A DNA stretch of 47,185 nucleotides, taken from contig NZ_BBPP01000009.1 in the NCBI RefSeq assembly GCF_000787835.1, positions 103,497 to 150,681 on the forward strand, in the 5' to 3' direction. The stretch is from Streptacidiphilus melanogenes. Its GTDB lineage: Bacteria; Actinomycetota; Actinomycetes; Streptomycetales; Streptomycetaceae. Of the stretch, positions 31,850 to 39,561 are shown one piece after another. The notes under the pieces were generated by a model. The model saw only the letters and a program-made list of their open reading frames with translations. It was not told where the DNA came from and made no database searches. Position numbers and translations under genes: made by a program. How positions within the stretch are numbered: the first letter of the stretch is position 1; every line of letters begins with the position of its first letter.

Positions 31850-33487
31850 ATGGCTGAGAAGACCGAGGCATCGAACGGCTCGTCCGTGATGACCGGTGCC
31901 GCAAGGCTTGTCCTGCTGACGCTCGCCTCGGGACAGTTCCTGATGGCGCTCGACAGCTCGGTGATGAACGTGTCCATCGCGACCGTCGCGAAGGACGTGG
32001 GCACCTCCGTGACCGGAATCCAGGGTGCGATCACGGCTTACACCCTGGTGATGGCCGTGCTCATGATCCCCGGCGGCAAGGTCGGCGCCATCATCGGCCG
32101 CAAGCGGGCCTTCATGATCGGGTGCGTGGTCTACGCCCTCGGCTCCTTCACCACCGCCATCGCGCCGAACCTGCCGGTGCTCCTGCTGGGCTGGTCGTTC
32201 CTGGAGGGCGTCGGCGCGGCGCTGATCCTGCCCGCGATCGTCGCGCTGGTCGCCGGGAACTTCGGGGAGCGGCAGCGGCCGGCCGCCTACGGGCTGGTCG
32301 CGGCCGCCGGGGCGATCGCGATCGGGCTCGGGCCGCTCATCGGCGGCATTGCGACCACGTACTTCTCGTGGCGGTGGGTGTTCGCCGGAGAGGTCGTGAT
32401 GGTCGTCGGCATCCTTGCGCTCGCACGTCGGGTGGCCGACGCCCCACCTGATCGACGTCCGCGGATCGACGTCGTGGGCGCGGTGCTGTCGGCTCTGGGG
32501 CTGGGCGGCTTCGTCTACGGTGTGCTGCGGTCGGACGAGTGGGGCTGGTTCAGCCCCAAGCCGGGCAAGCCGTCCTGGTTCGGCTTCTCGCCGGTCGTCT
32601 GGCTGATGCTGGCGGGCCTCTTCGTGATCTGGCTGTTCTTCCGCTGGGAGCACCGCCTGGCCAGGCAGGGCAAGGAACCCCTGGTCGACCCCGACCTGCT
32701 GCGCAACCGGCAACTCTCGGGCGGCCTGACGATGTTCTTCTTCCAGTACCTCATCCAGATGGGTGTGTTCTTCGTCGTCCCGCTGTTCCTGTCCGTCGCG
32801 CTCGGCCTCTCCGCCCTCGAGACGGGGGTCCGCATCCTGCCCCTGTCGCTGACCCTGCTGGCGGCGGCGGTCGGCATCCCGCGCCTGCTCCCGGAGGTGT
32901 CCCCGCGGGCCGTCGTCCGGATCGGTCTGCTGGCGATGGTCGCCGGTGCCGTGACGCTGATGGCGGCCCTGGACACCAGCTCCGGAGCGGAGGTCACCAC
33001 GGTGCCGCTCCTGCTCGTCGGTCTCGGCATGGGGGCGCTGGCTTCCCAGCTCGGGTCGGTGACGGTCTCCGCGGTGCCGGACGAGCTGAGCGCCGATGTC
33101 GGCGGTGTGCAGAACACCGTCACCAACCTCGGCGCCTCCATCGGCACCGCCCTCGCCGGATCCGTCATGATCGCCGTGCTCACCTCGTCCTTCCTCAGCA
33201 ACGTGGAGCAGAGCCCGGCGATCCCGGCCGAGGCCAAGAGCCAGGCCACCGTCCAGCTCTCCGCCGGCGTCCCGTTCGTCTCGGACGCCCAGCTCCAGGC
33301 CGCGCTCGACAAGTCCGGCGCGAGCTCGGAGGCCTCCCAGGCCGCGCTCGACGCCAACGCCGACGCCCGGATCGACGGTCTCAAGGTGGCCCTGGCGATC
33401 CTGGCCCTCACCGGGCTCGTCGGGCTGTTCTTCGTGCAACGCATCCCCACGACGCAGCCCGGATCCGCGCACCGTCCCGACGACTGA
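31850..33487 (+). CDS. MFS drug exporter, DHA2 (EmrB/QacA) family
   Basis: A 545-aa major-facilitator protein with about fourteen transmembrane helices. The N-terminal motif C region reads GQFLMALDSSVMNVSIATVAKDVGTSVTGIQGAITAYTLVMAVLMIPGGKVGAIIGRKRAF, including the G-x3-D/G-R-K/R-R motif A variant. A long loop in the final third precedes the last helix. DHA2 members export drugs, dyes or lipids by proton antiport. The ATG at 31850 lacks a ribosome site and follows GACAAT by five bases, so it may be leaderless. A MarR gene is convergent, 9 bases away, and may control it. Confidence 0.95.
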   Translation: MAEKTEASNGSSVMTGAARLVLLTLASGQFLMALDSSVMNVSIATVAKDVGTSVTGIQGAITAYTLVMAVLMIPGGKVGAIIGRKRAFMIGCVVYALGSFTTAIAPNLPVLLLGWSFLEGVGAALILPAIVALVAGNFGERQRPAAYGLVAAAGAIAIGLGPLIGGIATTYFSWRWVFAGEVVMVVGILALARRVADAPPDRRPRIDVVGAVLSALGLGGFVYGVLRSDEWGWFSPKPGKPSWFGFSPVVWLMLAGLFVIWLFFRWEHRLARQGKEPLVDPDLLRNRQLSGGLTMFFFQYLIQMGVFFVVPLFLSVALGLSALETGVRILPLSLTLLAAAVGIPRLLPEVSPRAVVRIGLLAMVAGAVTLMAALDTSSGAEVTTVPLLLVGLGMGALASQLGSVTVSAVPDELSADVGGVQNTVTNLGASIGTALAGSVMIAVLTSSFLSNVEQSPAIPAEAKSQATVQLSAGVPFVSDAQLQAALDKSGASSEASQAALDANADARIDGLKVALAILALTGLVGLFFVQRIPTTQPGSAHRPDD

Positions 33488-33496
33488 CGTCCCGCG

Positions 33497-33982
33497 CTAC
33501 GCGTCGCCGCCGACGGCGTCGCTGATCGCGTTCAGCGCGCGGACCAGGGTGGTGTAGTCGCCTGACGCGACCGGTTTGACGAGGTACTCCTGGACGACTT
33601 CGGCGTGGACCGCGGCCGCCTGGACGAAGACCTCGCACCCCCGGGCGGTGGCCGTCACCACGGTCACTCGGCGATCCGTGGGTGACGGCCGACGACGGAC
33701 CAGGCCTACCTCCTCCATGCGGTCGATCAGCCGGGTGACACCACCGCTGGTCAGGACGAGTTCGGCGCCGAGGGCACGTTGGGACAGTCCCTCGCCGGGC
33801 TTGCGGCACAGCTCGATCAGGACTTCGAACATGGTGTGGTGGATCCCGCAGCGGGCCCGAAGGGCCGCATCGATCCGCTGCTCCACGCCGCCGGCCGCCT
33901 TGACCAGCAGGCCCATCTCGCGCACCAGATCGCTCTCGGCCGCCCGTGCCGCCTCGCGGTCCGCGCCTCGCTGGGAGTCCAT
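33497..33982 (-). CDS. MarR family transcriptional regulator
   Basis: A 161-aa winged-helix repressor. The central winged helix reads LSQRALGAELVLTSGGVTRLIDRMEEVGLVRRRPSPTDRRVTVVTATARG, including the conserved D-R-R wing tip, and is flanked by dimerisation helices. The start is set at ATG 33982 because GGAGG lies nine bases upstream. The ATG at 33991 directly abuts that site. It is convergent with the MFS exporter and divergent from a decarboxylase. A candidate operator lies between it and the decarboxylase. Ligand probably a phenolic or other aromatic compound, by family analogy. Confidence 0.93.
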   Translation of the reverse strand: MDSQRGADREAARAAESDLVREMGLLVKAAGGVEQRIDAALRARCGIHHTMFEVLIELCRKPGEGLSQRALGAELVLTSGGVTRLIDRMEEVGLVRRRPSPTDRRVTVVTATARGCEVFVQAAAVHAEVVQEYLVKPVASGDYTTLVRALNAISDAVGGDA

Positions 33983-34015
33983 CTGCGCCATCCTCCGTCC
34001 AATTCCTGACCACTC

Positions 34016-34038
34016 ACTTGCTTACTGCTCAGGTAAAT
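34016..34038. promoter_or_regulatory. Candidate MarR operator between marR and decarboxylase genes
   Basis: An imperfect 23-bp inverted repeat, ACTTGCTTA ... AGGTAAAT, lies 34 bases from the MarR start and 49 from the decarboxylase start. It contains the inner pair TTAC-n7-GTAA on the minus strand. Placement suits control of both divergent genes. Confidence 0.5.
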
Positions 34039-34086
34039 CCTACGGTGAGCCGCATCTCACCCGCCACACGGTAAGGAGCGGCAGTG

Positions 34087-35442
34087 ATGGATCTCGACCG
34101 CTGGCTGCACGAAGCGACCCTGACGGTACGTCAGTGGTCCGACGGCTTCGGCCCCTACCAGCCGCATTCCGCGCTCGACGTCGCCGACGAGGACTTCGCG
34201 CCCGCGTTCGCCGAGTTCGCCGAACGCCTGCGGGACAACTATCCGTTCTTCCACCCGCGCTACGCGGGCCAGATGCTCAAGCCACCGCACCCCGCCGCCG
34301 TGGTCGGCTACCTCACCGCGATGCTGATCAACCCCAACAACCACGCCCTGGACGGCGGCCCCGCCACCGCGGCCATGGAACGCGAGGCCGTCGCCCAACT
34401 GGCCGCCATGTTCGGCTTCGACACCCACCTCGGGCACCTCACCACCAGCGGCACCATCGCCAACCTGGAGGCCCTCTTCGTCGCCCGCGAGAGCCATCCC
34501 GGCCTCGGCGTCGCCTACAGTGCCGAAGCCCACTACACCCACGGCCGGATGTGCGGCGTCCTCGGCGTCGAGGGACACCCCGTACCCGCCGACGGATCGG
34601 GACGCATCGACCTGCAGGCCCTGGAGGCTGTGCTGGCGACCGGCCGGGTCGGCACGGTCGTGCTCACCACCGGCACCACCGGCCTGGGCGCGGTGGACCC
34701 GGTGCACGAGGCGCTCCCGCTGTGCCGGCGCTACGGAGCCCGGATCCACCTGGACGCCGCCTACGGCGGCTTCTTCACCCTGCTGGCCGGCGCCGACGGG
34801 CCGGAGGGACTCCCGCCGCAGCCCTGGCGGGCCGTCGCCCAGTGCGACTCGGTGGTGGTCGACCCGCACAAGCACGGGCTCCAGCCCTACGGCTGCGGCG
34901 CCGTGCTCTTCCGCGACCCCGACGTCGGCCGCTTCTACCTGCACGACTCCCCCTACACCTACTTCACCTCCACCGACCTGCATCTGGGCGAGATCAGCCT
35001 GGAGTGCTCCCGCGCCGGAGCGTCGGCCGCCGCGCTGTGGCTCACCTTCCGCCTGCTGCCACCCACCCTGCAGGGACTGGGCCGCGTCCTGGCCGCCGGG
35101 CGCCGCGCGGCCCTCACCTGGGCCGAACTCATCGACGGGTCCGATGCGCTGACCCTCTACCAGCAGCCCGAACTCGACATCGTCGGCTACTTCCCCGCCG
35201 TCGAACCCGCCGCCCTGTCCGCCATCGACGAGGCCTCGGCGCGCGTCCTCGCCCAGGGGATGACCGCCCCCGACCCGGTCTTCCTCAGCACCCTGCGTGC
35301 CTCCGCCGACGCCTTCGCACATCGCCACCCCGCCGTCCGCCGCGACACCGACGGCGCCCGCATCCTGCGCAGCGTCCTGATGAAGCCCGAGAGCGAACAG
35401 CACGTCCACCAGCTCCACACCCAGGTGGAGAAGCTCCTGTGA
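34087..35442 (+). CDS. Pyridoxal-phosphate-dependent group II amino acid decarboxylase
   Basis: A 451-aa fold-type I PLP enzyme. The catalytic lysine is K262 in VDPHKHGLQPYG. Upstream are LTTSGTIANLEALFVAR (phosphate cup), the stacking histidine in AEAHYTHGR, and the PLP aspartate in IHLDAAYGGF. Architecture and length fit group II decarboxylases (aromatic amino acid/tyrosine/glutamate type) or related aminotransferase-like members. The substrate cannot be assigned. GTG 34084 is directly followed by ATG 34087, and either can start after AAGGAGCGG. It is divergent from marR. Confidence 0.93.
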   Translation: MDLDRWLHEATLTVRQWSDGFGPYQPHSALDVADEDFAPAFAEFAERLRDNYPFFHPRYAGQMLKPPHPAAVVGYLTAMLINPNNHALDGGPATAAMEREAVAQLAAMFGFDTHLGHLTTSGTIANLEALFVARESHPGLGVAYSAEAHYTHGRMCGVLGVEGHPVPADGSGRIDLQALEAVLATGRVGTVVLTTGTTGLGAVDPVHEALPLCRRYGARIHLDAAYGGFFTLLAGADGPEGLPPQPWRAVAQCDSVVVDPHKHGLQPYGCGAVLFRDPDVGRFYLHDSPYTYFTSTDLHLGEISLECSRAGASAAALWLTFRLLPPTLQGLGRVLAAGRRAALTWAELIDGSDALTLYQQPELDIVGYFPAVEPAALSAIDEASARVLAQGMTAPDPVFLSTLRASADAFAHRHPAVRRDTDGARILRSVLMKPESEQHVHQLHTQVEKLL

Positions 35443-35564
35443 CAGCGACCGCTCCCCGGCCCTGGTCGGCGCCCGCCGGGCCGCCCACAGAAACCGTTTG
35501 GCGGACCGTCGCGACCACTGCTACGTTTCCGGAGGCCGTGCGAGAGAACGAGGAGGTGGTACCC

Positions 35565-35618
35565 GTGAACGCAGTATCGACATGGGTGCTCCCCTCCGGG
35601 GTCACGGTCGGGCGATAG
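35565..35618 (+). CDS. Possible 17-aa peptide upstream of the hydrolase gene
   Basis: A GTG at 35565 with a near-perfect GAGGAGG ribosome site seven bases away opens a frame of 17 codons (VNAVSTWVLPSGVTVGR) ended by TAG. It begins 122 bases past the decarboxylase and ends 45 bases before the hydrolase ATG. It could be an upstream regulatory peptide or a gene remnant. A 12-bp palindrome GGAGTGCACTCC follows at 35638-35649. Confidence 0.35.
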   Translation: MNAVSTWVLPSGVTVGR

Positions 35619-35663
35619 GTCGTCCGGGAGCGCCGTAGGAGTGCACTCCCGAAAGGCACGACC

Positions 35664-36404
35664 ATGCATTTCACTTCTGAGCAGCGGCTCGACGAGGGTC
35701 TCGTCGAGCGCGCATTCACCCTCGGCGAGATCCCCGGCATCCTGTGGACGCCGGAGTCCGCCTCCGCGACCGCACCGGTGCCGTTGATCCTGCTCGGCCA
35801 CCCGCCGCTCGGCCTGAGCAGGATGTACCCCCGGCTGGTGGGGCGGGCCCGGCAAGCCGCGGCGGACGGCTTCGCCGCAGCCACCATCGAGCTTCCCGGG
35901 AGCGGTGACCGGCCCCGTTGGCCCGCCGTCGAGCAGGCCCGCGCCGACCTGCGCCGGGCCATGGAGGCCGGCGAGCCGGTCGGTGACGAGATCATCGACG
36001 CCCTTGTCCTGCCGCTCGTCGACAGGGCCGTCCCGGAATGGCAGGAAGCCCTGGACGCCCTCCTGTCGCTGCCCGAGATCGGCGGCCCTGTCGGCTACTC
36101 AGGGGGAGTGATCTCCATCGGCGTCCGCCTCGCGGCGGTCGAGCCGCGCATCGTGGCCGCCGGCCTGTTCGCCGGCAGTCTCGTGCCGCGCGCCGTCTTC
36201 GAGGAGGCCCGCCGAGTCACCATTCCGCTGCACGTCCTGCTGCAGTGGGACGACGAGGGCAACGACCGGCAGGCCGCCCTGGACCTGTTCGACGCCTTCG
36301 GTTCCAGGGAGAAGTCCCTGCACGCCAACATGGGCGGACACACCGGCGTCCCACAGTTCGCGGGGGACGCTGCGGCCCAGTTCTTCGCCCGCCACCTGAA
36401 GTGA
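35664..36404 (+). CDS. Alpha/beta-hydrolase family protein
   Basis: A 246-aa protein with an alpha/beta-hydrolase pattern: strand and oxyanion segment PVPLILLGHPPLGLSRMYPRLV, DGFAAATIELPGSGDRP, the nucleophile-elbow region GGPVGYSGGVISIGVRL, and a late histidine in MGGHTGVPQF. The elbow reads G-Y-S-G-G, so the serine nucleophile is probably present. The acid may be the Asp of LLQWDDEGND. Substrate unknown. Resembles dienelactone-hydrolase-like proteins of streptomycetes. The ATG at 35664 follows CGAAAGG. Upstream is a short peptide ORF and palindrome. Confidence 0.82.
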   Translation: MHFTSEQRLDEGLVERAFTLGEIPGILWTPESASATAPVPLILLGHPPLGLSRMYPRLVGRARQAAADGFAAATIELPGSGDRPRWPAVEQARADLRRAMEAGEPVGDEIIDALVLPLVDRAVPEWQEALDALLSLPEIGGPVGYSGGVISIGVRLAAVEPRIVAAGLFAGSLVPRAVFEEARRVTIPLHVLLQWDDEGNDRQAALDLFDAFGSREKSLHANMGGHTGVPQFAGDAAAQFFARHLK

Positions 36405-36567
36405 GACCGCGCCATCGGGCCACCGGCGGACGGTGAGCCGCGCTGGCCGGGACGACGCCTGTCGAGCGAAGGCCTCAGCGCTCGTCCGGCGTCTGCAGCG
36501 TGGGCTCTGCCGACTCGGCGGGGCCCACGCTGCACGAGGCACCGCCGCCCGGTCGACGAACCGACAC

Positions 36568-37227
36568 CTACCGCCGCGCGGCCCGCAGCCGGCGTCCGGT
36601 CACGAACTTGGCGGGGATCAGCAGCAGCCACACCCCGACCGCCGCATGAGGCGAGACGAAGGCGACGGGAACGGACACGCCGAAGACGATCGCGGTGGCG
36701 GAGAGGTCCCGGATCACGCTGCGCCCGAGCTCGTCGGTGATGTGCCGCGCCTGCAGGTGTTCACGTCGCCAGACGGTCGTGGCGATGGAGATGTGGAGCG
36801 CGACGGCAATCGTGATCGCGGCCGCGTAGAGGGCGACGGCGAGGGACTGCTCGCGGTACTCGGCCAGCAGTGCCGTGGGGAAGGGCAGCAGCGCGATCGC
36901 TCCGAGCGCCGCCAGAGTGAGTCGCAGGACGGTCGTGTCGACGCGGCGCATCCGCAGGAACAGTTTCCGCTGGTCGCGCCAGAAGGCCCCGATGATGTAG
37001 AAGCTCCACACGTAGGCTCCCAGCTGCGCCCAGAGGTGGCTGATCGCATGCCGGAACCCTGCGGGGTCCAGTCCGTCGGGGACCTGCACGTCCAGGACGA
37101 GCAGGGTCATCGCGATCGCGTAGATTCCGTCCGACAGCGCGATCAGGCGTTCCGGACTGCCCTCGGCATCCCGTTCGGATCCGTGCCCGGACCCCTCCTC
37201 GGCCGCACCCGACGCCTGCGCGGACAT
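36568..37227 (-). CDS. TMEM175 family potassium channel (DUF1211)
   Basis: A 219-aa membrane protein with six transmembrane helices. The first contains RLIALSDGIYAIAMTLLVLDVQVPD, the TMEM175 signature (R-x3-F/L-S-D) that lines the pore. Other helices include VWSFYIIGAFWRDQRKLF and VLRLTLAALGAIALLPFPTAL. Bacterial TMEM175 proteins are tetrameric potassium-selective leak channels. The ATG at 37227 follows GGCAGGGAG. It makes a potassium-efflux counterpart to Kdp and the KimA-like importer in this window, though the genes are far apart. Confidence 0.9.
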   Translation of the reverse strand: MSAQASGAAEEGSGHGSERDAEGSPERLIALSDGIYAIAMTLLVLDVQVPDGLDPAGFRHAISHLWAQLGAYVWSFYIIGAFWRDQRKLFLRMRRVDTTVLRLTLAALGAIALLPFPTALLAEYREQSLAVALYAAAITIAVALHISIATTVWRREHLQARHITDELGRSVIRDLSATAIVFGVSVPVAFVSPHAAVGVWLLLIPAKFVTGRRLRAARR

Positions 37228-37357
37228 ACCGCTCCCTGCCTTCGCACACCTCGGGGAACGGCTCCTTTGACGGGCAGCCGATCTGCCGGTTCGTGATCCC
37301 AGCAGCCTTCCAGAGCGTCCTGCGCTCCCCCGCTCGCAACACGCCGGAGTCGGACGC

Positions 37358-37651
37358 TCATCGGGGTTCGAAGGTCCTGATCAGGGACTCGTCATGGACG
37401 TACCAGCGGACGTGGCCGCCGACCTCGATCTGGCATCGCCACCGCACCGGCTTGCCTTCGCCGTTCCAGGTCCAGGCCCAGACGACGGCCTCCTCCCAGG
37501 TTCCGTCGGCCATCGCGACAAGCGCGTCCCGGCGGCGCGTGGAGCAGGGGTCAGCGCCGGTCGGTGCCGCGGCACACCTCAGCCGCACCGGCCACCCGTC
37601 CGGCACATCCTGGTTGAGCGACGGATTCGGAGCCGGATGAGTATCGAACAT
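37358..37651 (-). CDS. Small hypothetical protein
   Basis: A 97-aa protein rich in Trp and Arg (VAMADGTWEEAVVWAWTWNGEGKPVRWRCQIEVGGHVRWYVHDESLIRTFEP), probably a beta-sheet fold. No named family is recognised. An in-frame upstream ATG at 37849 would overlap the divergent gene's start, so ATG 37651 is chosen. A consensus TATACT lies seven bases upstream and no ribosome site is present, which indicates a leaderless transcript. An inverted repeat TCGAA-n6-TTCGA (37644-37659) covers the start codon. Confidence 0.7.
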   Translation of the reverse strand: MFDTHPAPNPSLNQDVPDGWPVRLRCAAAPTGADPCSTRRRDALVAMADGTWEEAVVWAWTWNGEGKPVRWRCQIEVGGHVRWYVHDESLIRTFEPR

Positions 37652-37658
37652 GTATTCG

Positions 37659-37664
37659 AGTATA
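37659..37664 (-). promoter_or_regulatory. Leaderless -10 element TATACT
   Basis: A minus-strand TATACT with a 7-base gap to ATG 37651. It overlaps the inverted repeat at 37644-37659, so a repressor could block both polymerase and the start codon. Confidence 0.65.
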
Positions 37665-37832
37665 CGTCGGGTCGATGCCACCGGCGATGTCGGATTCGCT
37701 GTGACTGAGCGCTCCAGTTGGCGGATGGGTGCCTGAGTTGGCGGGTTAAGCGGCGCAATTGCCGGGCAAGGACTGGCAACCCCGTCCACCTGCGATTTTG
37801 CCCATCCGATCTCCTGGGCGAAGCTGACCGGC

Positions 37833-38351
37833 ATGCACCACTCGCTCACTCACTGGGACAGTCCCTTCATCAACTTCAAGGACTTCGACTTCCCTGATGG
37901 TCGCGGCCACGGATACCGATGGGTGCACATCAAGCGATTCCATCTGCCAGCCGACTCGCCAACCGACCGGGACCTACTGGCGGCCCTGATCGCCCACCCG
38001 GAGTTCCGAGACACCTACGACGGAGCCGGCGTCTGGCTTGAACCACGCCACGGCCAGTGGTGGTCGGACCGGATCACTCCCCGTACCTACACGGCCGTCG
38101 ACGAGTCGACTGCGACCAGCATGGTCCACACCTGGGCCACCGATGGCGTCGCGCTTCCCCCGGATCTCGACATGAGGTTGCGCGAGTCGGTCTACGCACC
38201 GATCCGCCAAGCGACGAGCTTGTACGCGCTCGGGGCTCTCCCCGAAGACGCGCGCCATGACCACGGCCCCATCCACATCGAGTTTCACGAACTCATCCTT
38301 ATCGACCGCCGAACAGGCACCCTCGCGCTCTTGGTTGCCGCCGACGACTGA
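37833..38351 (+). CDS. Hypothetical protein
   Basis: A 172-aa soluble protein, acidic and His/Trp-rich (DFDFPDGRGHGYRWVHIKRFHLP, YDGAGVWLEPRHGQWWSD, DHGPIHIEFHELILIDRRTGTLALLVAADD). No motif I can name. Its codon use is noticeably less GC-biased than the neighbours, suggesting recent acquisition. The ATG at 37833 has no ribosome site. Divergent from the 97-aa gene across 181 bases. Confidence 0.7.
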   Translation: MHHSLTHWDSPFINFKDFDFPDGRGHGYRWVHIKRFHLPADSPTDRDLLAALIAHPEFRDTYDGAGVWLEPRHGQWWSDRITPRTYTAVDESTATSMVHTWATDGVALPPDLDMRLRESVYAPIRQATSLYALGALPEDARHDHGPIHIEFHELILIDRRTGTLALLVAADD

Positions 38352-38441
38352 CACAGCTGTTTCGACGACCTGGGCCGGGGCCGCCGAGCGTGTCGCATAC
38401 ACAGCCTCAGTTCGCGACGGCGGCAGAGTCCGCGCCCGCGC

Positions 38442-38738
38442 CTAGCGCTGCCTGTATGCGTGCTCCTTGCGCCCCATGAGATCGTCCACACATCCGTTCA
38501 CGGCGTCGTGCCAGGGCTGGACGTCCGTGATCATCACGGGGTTGTCGTTCGCGTATTCCCAGAGGAAGCGATCACAGTCGCTCGCCGCTGTGCCCTGGTC
38601 GGTGAGGGGCGTCTTGATGTTCAGGAACTTCGCCCGGTCCGGCCCCTGAGCCTCCCCGTAGCCCCAGTGGTAAGCCTGGCTCGCCGACGGGCCGGGATCG
38701 TTGGTCCGGGTGACAGCCACCGCGACGCCGAGCGCCAC
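38442..38738 (-). CDS. Small exported-like hypothetical protein, N-terminus probably truncated
   Basis: A frame of 98 aa at GTG 38738. It opens in the middle of a hydrophobic stretch (MALGVAVAVTRTNDPG), preceded in frame by VL and a stop, as though the basic start of a signal anchor were lost. The rest is polar with two cysteines (SDCDRFLWEY, AVNGCVDDLMGRKEHAYRQR), which resembles small secreted proteins of streptomycetes. There is no ribosome site. It may be a remnant. Confidence 0.55.
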   Translation of the reverse strand: MALGVAVAVTRTNDPGPSASQAYHWGYGEAQGPDRAKFLNIKTPLTDQGTAASDCDRFLWEYANDNPVMITDVQPWHDAVNGCVDDLMGRKEHAYRQR

Positions 38739-38887
38739 CAGGACTCACCAGCTTGTGGTGCGCGTCCAGGAGGGCATGGACAGCATCGGGCTGTGCCGCG
38801 ATATCGCAGATAGCCTGTCAGCGAGCGGGCAGCACACCGTGAGCGTGCTGCGCGCCTCCGATGCCGGTACTGCCACGAGGGGGAGTT

Positions 38888-39409
38888 ATGGGGTTCACGG
38901 CGGCTGCCGCTCGGGCGGCGGCTGTGGTCGTCGCTACCTGGCTGGGGCTGTTCGTGCTGATGGCACTGCTGGGATCGCTTCTGCCGAGCTCTGGGTCCCA
39001 CCGCACCCTCTGGCCCACGGTCGTCACGCTGTGGCTGCTTTCGCTGCTCCTCGGGCCGCTGGTCGCCTGCGTCGCGTTGCGCCGGTGGATCGCCGGCAGC
39101 CGGGCCGGGAGTCCGGATGAACCGCTTCCTCCCGGACCGTACGCACGAGCCGAGCAGGACACGCCGCAGTCCGACGGGCATACGTGGCGGACGGACGCGC
39201 CGCCCCCTCCGCGGTCCGACGAGCAGAGGCACTTCCAGCCCCCGCGCGCCGCGGAGGGCCCGGACGCCGAGGCCCGGCGACAGGCCCATGCGGAAGCCGA
39301 CCGGAAGCATGCAGAAGCCAAGCGCACAGCCGAACGGGCGCGTCAGGAGGAAGCCCGACGACGGGCGGCGCGCAACCGCCGACTGCGCGAACGGGGGCGG
39401 CGGTACTGA
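38888..39409 (+). CDS. Membrane protein with charged coiled-coil tail
   Basis: A 173-aa protein with two N-terminal transmembrane helices (AAARAAAVVVATWLGLFVLMALLGSLL and LWPTVVTLWLLSLLLGPLVACVALRRWIAG). About 50 proline-rich residues follow, then a highly charged Arg/Ala/Glu coiled coil (ARRQAHAEADRKHAEAKRTAERARQEEARRRAARNRRLRERGRRY). The ATG at 38888 has GAGGGGGAG upstream. No known family is recognised. Confidence 0.7.
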   Translation: MGFTAAAARAAAVVVATWLGLFVLMALLGSLLPSSGSHRTLWPTVVTLWLLSLLLGPLVACVALRRWIAGSRAGSPDEPLPPGPYARAEQDTPQSDGHTWRTDAPPPPRSDEQRHFQPPRAAEGPDAEARRQAHAEADRKHAEAKRTAERARQEEARRRAARNRRLRERGRRY

Positions 39410-39425
39410 AGGACACAGGCCGGTT

Positions 39426-39453
39426 GGGAAGGGAACCGGCCGGGAAGGGAACC
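39426..39453. repeat. 12-bp direct repeat upstream of the KimA-like gene
   Basis: GGGAAGGGAACC occurs twice with a 16-bp period (39426-39437, 39442-39453). It lies in the leader region of the potassium-transporter gene. A riboswitch was considered and not supported. Confidence 0.55.
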
Positions 39454-39549
39454 CGCTCGGCCCGGAGCGAAGCCTCGCTGCCCGCGGCAGCATCGCCTCG
39501 GACGCGGCCCAGGGTGGGTCTCGACCCCGGAGTGTCGCCTGCCAGGGCA

Positions 39550-39555
39550 TAGCCT
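39550..39555 (+). promoter_or_regulatory. Leaderless -10 element TAGCCT
   Basis: TAGCCT followed by six bases and ATG 39562, with no ribosome site. This is the arrangement of a leaderless actinomycete transcript. If correct, there is no 5' leader able to hold a riboswitch. Confidence 0.5.
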
Positions 39556-39561
39556 GACCGC

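Noticed and set aside
39410-39561. c-di-AMP (ydaO-type) riboswitch ahead of the KimA-like gene
   Set aside because: GGGAACC segments look suggestive, but the other conserved blocks are missing and the promoter appears leaderless.
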